A stretch of DNA of 64,000 nucleotides, from the NCBI RefSeq assembly GCF_011090185.1, contig NZ_JAAFGS010000001.1, positions 1,240,001-1,304,000 on the forward strand. Reading direction: 5' to 3'. The notes beneath the pieces are model-generated. The model was not told where the DNA came from, ran no database searches, and saw only the letters and a list, made by a program, of their open reading frames with translations. The position numbers and the translations under genes were made by a program. Of this stretch, positions 45,766-55,015 are shown in pieces. How positions within the stretch are numbered: position 1 is the stretch's first letter; the number at the start of each line of letters is the position of its first letter. The DNA comes from Saccharibacillus alkalitolerans (GTDB taxonomy: Bacteria; Bacillota; Bacilli; Paenibacillales; Paenibacillaceae).

Positions 45766-46722
45766 CTAGATCAGCCGGTCTTCGCCCAAGCGCTTGGCGA
45801 TCGAGTTGGCGGCGAAGATTAACGTGATGCTGACGATCGTTTTGAAAATGCCGGCCGCTGTGGCGAGCGAGTAGTTGCCGATCTGCAGGCCGTATTTCAG
45901 CACGAAAATATCGATGGTCTGCGACCAATCCACGACGACGCCGTTGCCCAGCAGGTATTGGACTTCGAAACCGGCTTCCAGCATCCAGCCCATATTCATG
46001 ATCAGCAGGATGACGACGATCGATTTGATGCCCGGCAGCGTGATGAACAGCATTTTCTGATAGCGGTTGGCTCCGTCGATCTCGGCCGCTTCGTACTGCG
46101 AAGGATCGATCGACGTGATGGCGGCCAAGTAGATGATGGCGTTCCAGCCGAGTTCTTTCCAGACGTGGGCGCCGCCGACGATGCCCCAGAAGTATTCGGG
46201 AATGCTGAGCCACATAATCGGTTCGCTGATCAGCCCGAGCTTCAACAGCGCCACGTTTATGATCCCGCCGTCCACGGACAGCGAGCTGGCCACAATGCCC
46301 GTCACGATGATCCAGGACAGGAAGTGCGGCAGATAGGAGACGGTTTGAATCGTTCGTTTGAAAAAACGTCCTTTGATCTCGTTGAGCAGCAGGGCGAACA
46401 AAATCGCGGTCACAAAGCCGAGAATCATGTTGATCAAACTCATCGCGACCGTGTTGCGCAGCACCCGCAGAAACGCTTCATCGGTAAATAAAAACGCAAA
46501 ATGCTTGAATCCGACCCATTGTTGCTCCGAAAGGGCTTTGGCGGGACTGTAATTCTGAAAAGCCATCGTCCAACCCCAGATCGGATAATACGAAAACACC
46601 AGGATGTAAACGACGATCGGAAGCGACATGAACATCAGCTGCTTTTGACTGCGCAGCTTTTTCATTAACGAAGACTTGGGTATATCCGCGGACGCGGACT
46701 TGCGCGAAATCGCTTTTGCCAT
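45766..46722 (-). CDS. Sugar ABC transporter permease (LplB/YtlP type)
   Basis: A 318-aa permease with six helices; the long basic N-terminus (SRKSASADIPKSSLMKKLR) is usual for LplB homologues. The coupling loop holds YEAAEIDGANRYQKMLFI. It stands between the binding protein (92 bp) and the second permease (78 bp). AGGGGGA precedes the ATG. Confidence 0.93.
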   Translation of the reverse strand: MAKAISRKSASADIPKSSLMKKLRSQKQLMFMSLPIVVYILVFSYYPIWGWTMAFQNYSPAKALSEQQWVGFKHFAFLFTDEAFLRVLRNTVAMSLINMILGFVTAILFALLLNEIKGRFFKRTIQTVSYLPHFLSWIIVTGIVASSLSVDGGIINVALLKLGLISEPIMWLSIPEYFWGIVGGAHVWKELGWNAIIYLAAITSIDPSQYEAAEIDGANRYQKMLFITLPGIKSIVVILLIMNMGWMLEAGFEVQYLLGNGVVVDWSQTIDIFVLKYGLQIGNYSLATAAGIFKTIVSITLIFAANSIAKRLGEDRLI

Positions 46723-46814
46723 GGTGCTCTCCCCCTAACCGGCCCTGCGGCCTGCGTCGGCTGATTAAGATCGGGGAAAACGGCAGCCGCTTTCCCCGAA
46801 TCGTTACGCCTCGG

Positions 46815-48467
46815 TCACTTCTCCGTGGCCCAGTTTTCGATCCGCCACTGGATTTGTTCGTTGATACGGTCCTCGTAAGCTTTGACATTGATTTTGCTGA
46901 ACGCCTGCACGTAATCGTTCCATACCGAATCGAACTTGCCGTCCCCCGCCATGACCGCCTGAGGCAGGAATTTCAGCGAAGTATCGGTCATCTGCTTATT
47001 GGCGACGGAAGCATCCGAGCCTTCGATCAGATCGATCTGCCAAGCCGGATAATAGACTTCGTTTTCCGGAGCCGGCGAGAAGAAATCGCTCCACGTCTTG
47101 AATCCGTAAGTATCGAGAAGCTTTTTGTCTTCGTCTTTCAAACTCGCGTAGAACTCTTCCGGCTGATCTCCCGGCCCCGTCGCGTTGCCGTCGCTGAACG
47201 TACCCTGCGTTTTGGGAGCGGCCCCGTAGAATCCGTCGGCCCGGTTCGCGAGCTTCCAGGACGGGTCTTCCTGCTCCTTGCGCTGTTCCGGCGTACGATA
47301 GAAGCGGCCTTTGTCGTCGACCATGTAATCGACGCCTTCTTCGCCCCAGCTAAGCAGCTTCTGGTATTTTTCGTCCATCAGGGCGTCGAGGAACTTGATG
47401 ATCTTGACCGGATCTTTGGCGTTTTTGCTGATGCCGAAGCCGTTGTTGAGATTGATGACCGGGCGATCGAGATAATGATCCTGAATGGACTCGTCGTAAA
47501 CGAGCGGGAAGCCGACGTAAGTCCGGTCGATCTTGCCCTGCGAAATCAGCGTGTCTTCGGCCTGCTGGAAGTTCCAGTGCTGATCGAACATGCCGAGCAC
47601 GCGTCCGGACGACAGCTTGGCCAGATACTGGTCGTAATTCTGCACGAACGCTTCCTTGTCGAACAATCCTTCGTTGTAAAGGTCGTTCAGTTCCTTGTAA
47701 TACTGCTTGGAGATGTCTTTGTCCGCGAATACGGTGGCTACGTCGTTGTCGACCACGACGCCGCCGTCATTCGGATGACCGGTGAGATGCTCCGGCGGAT
47801 TGAGCAGCGGGAACGTCCGCCAGTCGGACGCGAGCGACGTGAAGCCGATGGTCGGCTGTCCGTCGATCGTCGGATTTTTCGCGGCGTAATCGCGAATCAG
47901 CTTCGTGAAATCGTCCAGCGTTTTCGGGGTCGGATAACCCGCGTCTTCCAGCACCGCTTTCTGGATCCAGAACGCCGGGCCGTTATACGCGTTGCTGTGG
48001 AACTCGCCGGAATAAGCGCCGTAGTTCGGCAGCCAATAAATGTGGCCGTCGCTGGAATCCTTCATCCGGTTCCAGTATTTTTCATAGTGCTTTTTCAAAT
48101 TCGGCGCGTGCTCCTCGATCAGGTCTTCGAGCGGAATGACCGCTCCGGCCGCGACCAGCTTGGTGTCCGCTGTGATAAGGTCCGGATAATCGCCGCCGGC
48201 GATCATGACGCCCAGCTTCTGCTGCAGGTCGCCGACCAGGAATTCCATGTTCAGCTTGACGCCGAGCTCGTCCTGGATTTTTTTGTAAATTCGATTATCT
48301 TCCGTCGGCGCCTGGTTCGGCGTGCTGATAAACGCGGAAATCGTCGTCGTGCCGGAACCGTCGTCGGCCGCGTTCGAATCTTCGCCTCCGCAGCCTGACA
48401 GCGTCAGGGCCGCCGCCAGTACCAACGATGCTCCGCCCCACAGCTTTTTCATCTTGTATCCCCCCAT
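46815..48467 (-). CDS. Extracellular sugar-binding lipoprotein (LplA type)
   Basis: A 550-aa solute-binding protein of the large LplA class. The signal peptide has lipobox LSGC. The sequence ISAFISTPNQAPTEDNRIYKKI and the GYPTPKTLDDFTKLIRDY segment are typical of the family. It should bind xylo-oligosaccharides given the GH10/GH43 neighbours, though the ligand is inferred from context. Two possible starts five codons apart each have a plausible site; the upstream one has GGAGG seven bases before it. A cre site lies about 55 bp upstream. It is the first gene of the transporter-enzyme run. Confidence 0.92.
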   Translation of the reverse strand: MGGYKMKKLWGGASLVLAAALTLSGCGGEDSNAADDGSGTTTISAFISTPNQAPTEDNRIYKKIQDELGVKLNMEFLVGDLQQKLGVMIAGGDYPDLITADTKLVAAGAVIPLEDLIEEHAPNLKKHYEKYWNRMKDSSDGHIYWLPNYGAYSGEFHSNAYNGPAFWIQKAVLEDAGYPTPKTLDDFTKLIRDYAAKNPTIDGQPTIGFTSLASDWRTFPLLNPPEHLTGHPNDGGVVVDNDVATVFADKDISKQYYKELNDLYNEGLFDKEAFVQNYDQYLAKLSSGRVLGMFDQHWNFQQAEDTLISQGKIDRTYVGFPLVYDESIQDHYLDRPVINLNNGFGISKNAKDPVKIIKFLDALMDEKYQKLLSWGEEGVDYMVDDKGRFYRTPEQRKEQEDPSWKLANRADGFYGAAPKTQGTFSDGNATGPGDQPEEFYASLKDEDKKLLDTYGFKTWSDFFSPAPENEVYYPAWQIDLIEGSDASVANKQMTDTSLKFLPQAVMAGDGKFDSVWNDYVQAFSKINVKAYEDRINEQIQWRIENWATEK

Positions 48468-48521
48468 AGGTTGGCCTCCTCAATGAATGCGAATTGTTCT
48501 TGCTCCTTTATTATGAATGAA

Positions 48522-48536
48522 TGTATACGCTTACAT
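48522..48536 (-). promoter_or_regulatory. cre site (CcpA) upstream of the sugar operon
   Basis: On the - strand ATGTAAGCGTATACA fits the Bacillus cre consensus WTGNAANCGNWNNCW at every position. It predicts glucose repression of the whole run. Confidence 0.7.
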
Positions 48537-48592
48537 CATAGCCGGATTTAAGGTCCTTCCCCCCCGGATTTCACGGCTTGCTGCCCGAGCAT

Positions 48593-48626
48593 AAAAAAAG
48601 AGCGATCACCGCGAGGCGCGCGCTCT
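48593..48626 (-). terminator. Terminator overlapping the end of the first YesN-type gene
   Basis: On the - strand AGAGCG and CGCTCT arms enclose a GC-rich loop and are followed by TTTTTTT. It separates the regulatory operon from the transporter operon. Confidence 0.6.
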
Positions 48627-50138
48627 GTACTCTGCCGGCTTCTCGCCTGTGTTCTTCTCGAACTGCTTCAAAAAGTGCTGATACGTCTTATAACCGAGCT
48701 TTTCCGAGATCGCGCAGGAAGACAGGGAGCTTTCCCGCAAAAGCCTGCATGCTTCCTCGATGCGCAGTTCATGCACGAATTCCGCGATGCCCGTTCCATA
48801 TCTGCGGCTGAACGATTGGCCCAGGTAAACGGGATGCACGTAAAATTTTTCCGCCAGCTCACGGATCGTGAACGTCTCCGTATAGCGCTCCCGCAGAAAG
48901 TCCGCCACCTGAGCCTGAACGCCGCCGCTGCTTCGTTCCCTCAAGCGCGCCGCTTCCGAACGAAAGTCCAGGCAGAACCGTTCAAGCAGCCGCTTTGTTT
49001 CTTTCAGGCCGCGCGCGCCCGCACCGCCGAGCGGCGAGCGGCGGAGCGTCTCCTCGGAATCGCCGCCCAGCTCCCCGCAGATCGAGGCGCAGCGCACGAT
49101 GACGCGAGTCGCGAACGTTTCGACGAGTTCGGGCAGGGTCGGCCGCGCTTCGAAACGCGCAAAAGCTTCCGCGACGGCTTCCTTAATCTCGCCGTCGTCT
49201 CCCGTTTCCGTAAGCGCGGCGATCCGATCGGCGTCGCCCAGCACGGACGCGTTGCAGCAGAGCTCCTTCGACCGAACGTCGGCGAAAGCGACGACGGGTT
49301 CGCCGCCGAAATACCAGAACCGCGAAGCTTCCTCCGCGCTTTGAAACGACGTCCTCAGCGCATCTAGACGTTTCACGCTCCGTCCGGCGGACAGCCGCAC
49401 TTTGCCTCCCGATTCGGGCGGAAGCGCTCCGATCAGCCGTCCCGCGAACAGCCGCGCCGCTTCGGTCGCGTCCGCCTCCTCCGCGCCGATCACGATGCCC
49501 AGCGCAAAGTTCCCGGCTTCGATCGACCGGCAGCGAACCATGCCTTCCCCGGCCGCCGCGACAGCCGTCCGCACCTCGGGCATCCATTCCGCTTCCGCCT
49601 GCAGCCGAACGTAAATCCAGCTGTTCGCCGCGGAGGACAGCCGCTCCAATTCGGGCCGGGCTTCGCGCCGCTGTTCTTCGCTTCCGAATAAAGCGAAAGC
49701 AAGCGCCCTGCGCTCGATCTGGGCCGCGCGGCTTCGGTTTGACGCGGATTCTCTCGCTCGCGCTTCGAGCCGCCTGCTCAAAGTCCGCAGCATCTCTTCC
49801 GCTTCGTCACCCATGACCGGCTTGGTCAGATAGTTCGACACGCCCAGCTGCATGGCCCGGCGCGCGTAATCGAAATCGTCATAACCGCTCGTGATGACGA
49901 ACAGGGCCGAAGTTTCGCAGGCTTCCCGCGCATGCTCAATCAGCTGCAGACCGTCCATGACAGGCATGCGGATATCGGTGACGACCAGATCCGGCGAGTC
50001 GCGGCGGATCTGGCGGATCGCCTCCTCCCCGTTTTCGCAAGTTCCGCCGATACGAAATCCGTATTTTTCCCAGTCGACCATCAGCTTCAGCCCTTCGATC
50101 GCCAACGGCTCGTCGTCGACAAGCAGCACGTTGTACAT
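48606..50138 (-). CDS. YesN-type AraC response regulator (1)
   Basis: A 510-aa regulator. The receiver (1 to about 120) has VDDEP and Asp in VVTDIRMPVMDG. The centre is a long variable region (about 130-400). The C-terminal AraC helix-turn-helix pair (about 410-510) reads FTIRELAEKFYVHPVYLGQSF and SCAISEKLGYKTYQHFLKQF. The ATG of MYNVLLVDDEP is eight bases after AGGAGG, which is within the end of the kinase gene. Directly upstream of the xylan transporter genes, it is the most likely activator of them. Confidence 0.93.
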   Translation of the reverse strand: MYNVLLVDDEPLAIEGLKLMVDWEKYGFRIGGTCENGEEAIRQIRRDSPDLVVTDIRMPVMDGLQLIEHAREACETSALFVITSGYDDFDYARRAMQLGVSNYLTKPVMGDEAEEMLRTLSRRLEARARESASNRSRAAQIERRALAFALFGSEEQRREARPELERLSSAANSWIYVRLQAEAEWMPEVRTAVAAAGEGMVRCRSIEAGNFALGIVIGAEEADATEAARLFAGRLIGALPPESGGKVRLSAGRSVKRLDALRTSFQSAEEASRFWYFGGEPVVAFADVRSKELCCNASVLGDADRIAALTETGDDGEIKEAVAEAFARFEARPTLPELVETFATRVIVRCASICGELGGDSEETLRRSPLGGAGARGLKETKRLLERFCLDFRSEAARLRERSSGGVQAQVADFLRERYTETFTIRELAEKFYVHPVYLGQSFSRRYGTGIAEFVHELRIEEACRLLRESSLSSCAISEKLGYKTYQHFLKQFEKNTGEKPAEYRARASR

Positions 50139-50140
50139 CG

Positions 50141-51955
50141 TCATGCCTCCTTGTTCCATCGATAATTTCCGATTTCTCCGCGGCTCAACCGGAATGCGGG
50201 AATCAAAAACCCGGCTTCCGTTCCTTCTCCGTCCCGGCTGCGGAGCTGCAGTCTGACGTCTCCCCGGTAAAACAGTTCCAATCTGCGGTGCACGTTGCGC
50301 AGCCCGACGCTGCCTTCGCCGGAAGGGCATTCCGAGCGCATCCGCTCCTCGACTTCCCGCAGCCGCTCTTCTCCCATGCCGACTCCGTTGTCGCGGACCG
50401 AGAGCTGCAGCCCTTCGCCGGCCATTCGAGCCGAGACGACGATCAAGCGCCCTTCCTTGCGCCCTTGAAGGCCGTGCTTGCACGCATTTTCGACGAGGGG
50501 CTGGATGCTCATGCGGGGAATGCGGTGTTCCTCCGTCCCGTTCTCGATGTCGAACCGATAATCGAACCGGTCGCCGAAGCGGAATTTTTCGATCTCGAGG
50601 TACATGCGAGTGAACTGCAGCTCTTCGCCTAGAGGGACCCGATCGTCCGGCCTGCTGAGCAGCTGACGCATCAACAGAGACAGATTTTTGACGATCTCCG
50701 TGACTTCCCGGTAGCCGTTTTTGGTACAGACGACCAGCACCGCATTCAGCGTATTGAACAAGAAATGCGGATTGACCTGGCTTTGCAGCATGGCGAGCTC
50801 GGTTCTCACCCGGTCCAATTCCAGATTTTTTTGACGGATTTCCAACTTATACACGTCATTGATCAATGAACGAATCCGCCCGGTCATCAAATTGAAGGCG
50901 CGAATCAACCCGCCGACTTCGTCTTTGCCTTCCCGAATGTCGATCAGCTCGAAGCGTTCGCTCCGAACCTGCTCCATGTGCCTTGACAGCCGCTTGATTC
51001 GCACGTGATAGGAACGGAAGATCAGCAGGATGAGCAGCGAAGGCACGATGATGCTGATGACGGCCAAAGTCAGGATGGAGCGCAGGGAATCGTGCATGAG
51101 CCCGTCGATATATCGGGTATCCGCGACGCCGACCACCTTCCAGCCTTTTATGTAATTGAGGCTGCCCAGGGGGCGTTCCAGCACGAAACCGGAGTTCTTT
51201 TGTTCGGAAGTAAGAGAAGGATTCGCGTAAAAAGAACCTTCCCCGTCGCGTCCGCCCAGCCCGTCCGCCACCACGCGATTGCGATCGTCCACCAGCCTGA
51301 ACTTTACGCTTCCCCGCTCCCGGTTCAAAATCGCGGACACCCGCCCGAGATCCAGGTCGATGCGCGAGTATTTGGCATAAGTCGAATAGGAAGGAAAGAC
51401 GTCCATTTTTCCCGCGATGCTGATGCGCCGGCCCGGCTTATACGAATCTTCGTCCAGATACGCGGTCACGGCGATGGTGGACGACGTCCCTTCCAGAGCC
51501 CGAACCCATGCCGGCTGTCGGTCGTACGCCTTCAGCGCCCGGTAATTGGAGCCGTTCTGAACGGTAGGATTATCGGTATACACGCGGACGTCCAAAATAT
51601 TGGCGGACATGTAGCGGGTGAGTTTGTCCCTTAAAAACCCGTCATATACGGCATAATAATCGGACGGCGAAGCGTACGTCCGGTCGAGCGCCGCGTACAG
51701 CGCGTCGTCGGCCGCGATCGAGCGTCCCAGCGCGATGCTCTCGTCGATCATGCCGAGCAGTTCTCCGCCCGCCCGTTCGACGGAACGGCGCAGATTTTCC
51801 TGCTCCCGCGCCTGAATGTCCGCCGAAGTCCGGTAGTAGAAAAAAAGATTGATCGACATGATCGGCAGCAGCACGCACAGCAGATAGATCAGCAGAAATT
51901 TGCGTTTAAGCGACAGGTCGTCGAGCCGCAGTCGGAAAGTCCGCCGGCGCTTCAT
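50141..51955 (-). CDS. YesM-type sensor histidine kinase
   Basis: A 604-aa membrane kinase. Two helices (about 20-40 and 300-322) bracket an extracellular dCache-like sensor domain. Then come a HAMP (about 325-375) and a His_kinase domain with LQSQVNPHFLFNTLNAV. The ATPase has the N box PLVENACKHGLQG and DNGVGMGEER. Its ATG overlaps the upstream regulator's stop by four bases, and its own stop lies two bases before the next regulator. It probably senses a sugar or the binding protein. Confidence 0.94.
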   Translation of the reverse strand: MKRRRTFRLRLDDLSLKRKFLLIYLLCVLLPIMSINLFFYYRTSADIQAREQENLRRSVERAGGELLGMIDESIALGRSIAADDALYAALDRTYASPSDYYAVYDGFLRDKLTRYMSANILDVRVYTDNPTVQNGSNYRALKAYDRQPAWVRALEGTSSTIAVTAYLDEDSYKPGRRISIAGKMDVFPSYSTYAKYSRIDLDLGRVSAILNRERGSVKFRLVDDRNRVVADGLGGRDGEGSFYANPSLTSEQKNSGFVLERPLGSLNYIKGWKVVGVADTRYIDGLMHDSLRSILTLAVISIIVPSLLILLIFRSYHVRIKRLSRHMEQVRSERFELIDIREGKDEVGGLIRAFNLMTGRIRSLINDVYKLEIRQKNLELDRVRTELAMLQSQVNPHFLFNTLNAVLVVCTKNGYREVTEIVKNLSLLMRQLLSRPDDRVPLGEELQFTRMYLEIEKFRFGDRFDYRFDIENGTEEHRIPRMSIQPLVENACKHGLQGRKEGRLIVVSARMAGEGLQLSVRDNGVGMGEERLREVEERMRSECPSGEGSVGLRNVHRRLELFYRGDVRLQLRSRDGEGTEAGFLIPAFRLSRGEIGNYRWNKEA

Positions 51956-53496
51956 CGCCCTTTCACCCGTTCCCTGGCCCGATAAAGCGAAGGAAGCTCG
52001 CCCGTCGCCGCCTTGAACTTGGCCGTAAAGTATTCCGTATCGTGGTAGCCGAGCTCGCAGCCGATCTCGGACACTTTCATGTCGGTACGGCGCAGCAGCC
52101 TTCGCGCCTCTTCGGCGCGAAGGCGGTGTATGTAGTCGTTGAAGCCGTACCCCGTCGCGCGTTTGAATTGCTGGCCGAAGCAGACCGGATTCAGATCGAA
52201 TCGGGCGGCAAGCTCCCTCAGCTGCAGCGTGTCCCGGTAATGCCGGCGTACATGCTCGACGGCTTCCGCCAGCCTCGCGCCTTCCGAAGCTTCCGGTCCC
52301 GAGCGGCTCCGACGGAGGCGTTCCGCTTCTTCGGTGCAGCGCCGCAGCAGCTCGGCTTCGGTGCAGGGCATGCAAAAGGCATCTTTCAGGCCGGACTCCT
52401 CTTCGGGCGCGCGATTATCTCCCGGCTCCGAATCTGAACGGCGGCGCAGCAGTTCGCCGGCGATGTGGCGAACGACCCCTTCCATCCATCCCGCCGGCGC
52501 GCGAAGCCGATCGAACAGCCGGAACAATTCCGACACGGCCCGCGCTGCCGACTCCGGATCGCCGGCTTCCGCGTGCTTCAGCACGCGCTCGGCCGAGACC
52601 AGCGCTTCCGAGAAGCCGGCGCTGCCGATTCGCTCGAAATCGGCATGGCGGTACAGACCGGGACGGCCGAACGGAAGCACCCGCCCGCGGACGGACAGCG
52701 CTTGTCCGTAAAGCGCCGGAAGAGCCTCGTATCCCTGCCCTTCGCCGCCGGCATACAGGGCAAGGCCCGCGGCCGATTCCCGCAGCCGTTCCAGTCGGCG
52801 TTCCAGGGTCCGCGCATCGCAGGCACACAGCAGTCCGGCTCTTTCTGCGCCCTCCTCGAACGCCCAGGCCCGCGTTCCTGCCGCGACGAGTTCATCCGCG
52901 AGCCGGCGCATCGCGTCAAGAGCGGCAGTCCGCCCGGCACAAAGCGAAGCCGATTGTCCGCACGCTTCGGCAAGCAGCATGCAGAGGCGGGAGCCCGCGG
53001 AGCCTCCGAGCAGCAGCGACGCCTGCTCGGCCGAACAGCCGCCCTGCAGCAGACGAAGGACCGAAGCGCTCTCTTCCGCTTCGCGAAGAGCCGCAGCCGA
53101 TTCCCGCTCCCTGCGTCCGCTGTCCAGCAGCGGCAGCAGGCCGCAGAGCACGGAATGGATCTCTTCCGTCACGATAGGCTTCAGCACGTAGCGATCCACG
53201 CCGCAGCGCAGCGCCTGCTGGGCGTAACCGAATTCGGCATAACCGCTGACGATCACGCTTCTGGCATGGGAACCGGGCCTGTTCTTGATCGCCCGAATCA
53301 GCCCCAGCCCGTCCAATCCCGGCATGCGAATATCCGTCATGACGAGATCCGGTTCGACTGCGCCGAACAGCTCCAACGCTTCTTCCCCGTCGGAAGCGGA
53401 CCCGCACAATTCATAACCGCATCCTGCCCAATCGACCATGGTCTTCCAGCCTTCCAGCATCAGCGGCTCGTCGTCCGCCACGATCACTTTGTACAT
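51952..53496 (-). CDS. YesN-type AraC response regulator (2)
   Basis: A 514-aa regulator of the same architecture: receiver with VADDEP and VMTDIRMPGLDG (phospho-acceptor Asp), a Cys- and Leu-rich variable centre (about 130-400), and a C-terminal AraC pair (LQLRELAARFDLNPVCFGQQF; VSEIGCELGYHDTEYFTAKF). The ATG follows GGGAGGGAAGGAT. It is first in a tightly packed run of regulator, kinase, regulator. Only the receiver and HTH match the other regulator well, so it is not a recent duplicate. Confidence 0.93.
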   Translation of the reverse strand: MYKVIVADDEPLMLEGWKTMVDWAGCGYELCGSASDGEEALELFGAVEPDLVMTDIRMPGLDGLGLIRAIKNRPGSHARSVIVSGYAEFGYAQQALRCGVDRYVLKPIVTEEIHSVLCGLLPLLDSGRRERESAAALREAEESASVLRLLQGGCSAEQASLLLGGSAGSRLCMLLAEACGQSASLCAGRTAALDAMRRLADELVAAGTRAWAFEEGAERAGLLCACDARTLERRLERLRESAAGLALYAGGEGQGYEALPALYGQALSVRGRVLPFGRPGLYRHADFERIGSAGFSEALVSAERVLKHAEAGDPESAARAVSELFRLFDRLRAPAGWMEGVVRHIAGELLRRRSDSEPGDNRAPEEESGLKDAFCMPCTEAELLRRCTEEAERLRRSRSGPEASEGARLAEAVEHVRRHYRDTLQLRELAARFDLNPVCFGQQFKRATGYGFNDYIHRLRAEEARRLLRRTDMKVSEIGCELGYHDTEYFTAKFKAATGELPSLYRARERVKGR

Positions 53497-53610
53497 ATCC
53501 TTCCCTCCCGCCGTTCGCTTTGATTCCAGTATGTCATCGGCGGCAGGGTCAGACAATGTACGCATCTACGCTTTTTTGGACGATTCTACGATAAATTGTA
53601 AGCGCATTCT

Positions 53611-54978
53611 TTATTCTTTGCTCCGGTTGGCACGATAAGAGGCCGGACTGACGCCGACGACCGATTTGAAGCAGCGGCTGAAGTATGCCTGATCCGCGTA
53701 ACCGACCTGGCGCGCGATCTGATGCACCTTCAAAGACGTTTCTTTGAGAAGCCGCCGGGCCCGGTCGATCCGAATTCGCATCAAATGCCACGTAAAAGGA
53801 TGCCCGGTCTCCGCGGTAAACAGCCCGCTCAAGTAATTGGGCGTCAGCTTGAGCTTGGCCGCAAGCCTTCCGAGCGTCAAGTCGGGGTCGGCATATCCGG
53901 ACTCGGCGGCCATGAGCGCCAGCCGAACCGTACGGTTCACAAAATCGAAATTCGGCATCGAGCCGTAAGTTTCGTGCAGACCGAGCCTGCCTAAGCTCTG
54001 CCGATACAAAAACTTCAGCTCGCCCGGCGAAGCGGCGACGCCGCCCAGGCCCAGACGGACCGGTTCGTTCAACCGCCGCTCCAGCAGCCTCTTGCAGTCC
54101 GCCGCATATTCTTCCAGCGGCGGCACGCTGTACCCGTCCGTGAACAGGACGGCGGTCAGAAGCTGTTCGCCGGCGGCTACGACGGCGATGCCGAATCCGG
54201 ACAAAGCGTCGTCAAGCAGCATTTTCGCCAGAAAACGGTCCGGTTTTCCCCAAAATTCGCGATCCGGAACCATGACGGTAAACAAGCAGACCCAATTAAA
54301 CGGAGGAAACAGCGAGCGGTCGCTCCATATTTCCCCCGCGTTCGGGTCGCCGAGAAAGTCTTGAATTTTCTTCTCCAGCGCGTATCGCTCGCGCAGCAGG
54401 CGTGCCGCTTCCGGCTGTCCTCCGAGCGCGGCGTCCGCCGCGCCCTCCGGATGCGGCAGCTCAGGGGCGTGCATGCAGAGCCCCAGCAGCAGGCGAAGCA
54501 GCGAAGCCCGAAGCGCGATAGCCTCCGAAGCGCCGTCGGCCTCTTCGCCGCACAGCCTGGCCAGCCTTTCCAGCTCGGGCTTCAGCGTAAGCGTCGGTTC
54601 CGCGTCGGCAGCGAACAGAACGCTGCCTAGCGAAGCGATCCGCCGGTACATGACGTCGTCGTCGATATCGAAATGGATGCAGAAATACGTCATCGACGGC
54701 GAATTTCCGATTCGGCTCCCGTGCCTACGGCCGGGAGACAGCAGCAGCAGCTCGCCCGCCCGCTGGACATGCCGCTCTTCTTCGATCCGGGTGATCTGCT
54801 CGCCTTCCATCACGTAATTCAATTCGAACAGCTCGTGACCGTGTTCGGGATAAGACCAGCCGGTCGTGACCTGGCGCCAGTGCGCGCCGCACATCTGGAA
54901 CGAGAAGCGCAGATCGGGCAGCGCGTTCTGTCCGATATTGAATTCTCTTCCTCCTCCGGCTTCGGAAGTCCAGGACAT
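53611..54978 (-). CDS. AraC-family regulator with cupin N-terminus
   Basis: A 455-aa regulator. The N-terminal cupin (about 35-120) has PEHGHELFELNYVMEGE and AGELLLLSPGRRHG. A central region (about 190-340) of GGDEF-like or regulatory type is poorly conserved. The AraC pair is C-terminal (about 360-455), with LGRLAAKLKLTPNYLSGLF and VHQIARQVGYADQAYFSRCF. It lies 37 bp after the GH35 gene and probably controls it. Strong AAGGAGG site. Confidence 0.9.
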   Translation of the reverse strand: MSWTSEAGGGREFNIGQNALPDLRFSFQMCGAHWRQVTTGWSYPEHGHELFELNYVMEGEQITRIEEERHVQRAGELLLLSPGRRHGSRIGNSPSMTYFCIHFDIDDDVMYRRIASLGSVLFAADAEPTLTLKPELERLARLCGEEADGASEAIALRASLLRLLLGLCMHAPELPHPEGAADAALGGQPEAARLLRERYALEKKIQDFLGDPNAGEIWSDRSLFPPFNWVCLFTVMVPDREFWGKPDRFLAKMLLDDALSGFGIAVVAAGEQLLTAVLFTDGYSVPPLEEYAADCKRLLERRLNEPVRLGLGGVAASPGELKFLYRQSLGRLGLHETYGSMPNFDFVNRTVRLALMAAESGYADPDLTLGRLAAKLKLTPNYLSGLFTAETGHPFTWHLMRIRIDRARRLLKETSLKVHQIARQVGYADQAYFSRCFKSVVGVSPASYRANRSKE

Positions 54979-55015
54979 GGCTCTGCCTCCTTTTTGAATG
55001 ATCGGCTTCGGTTCC

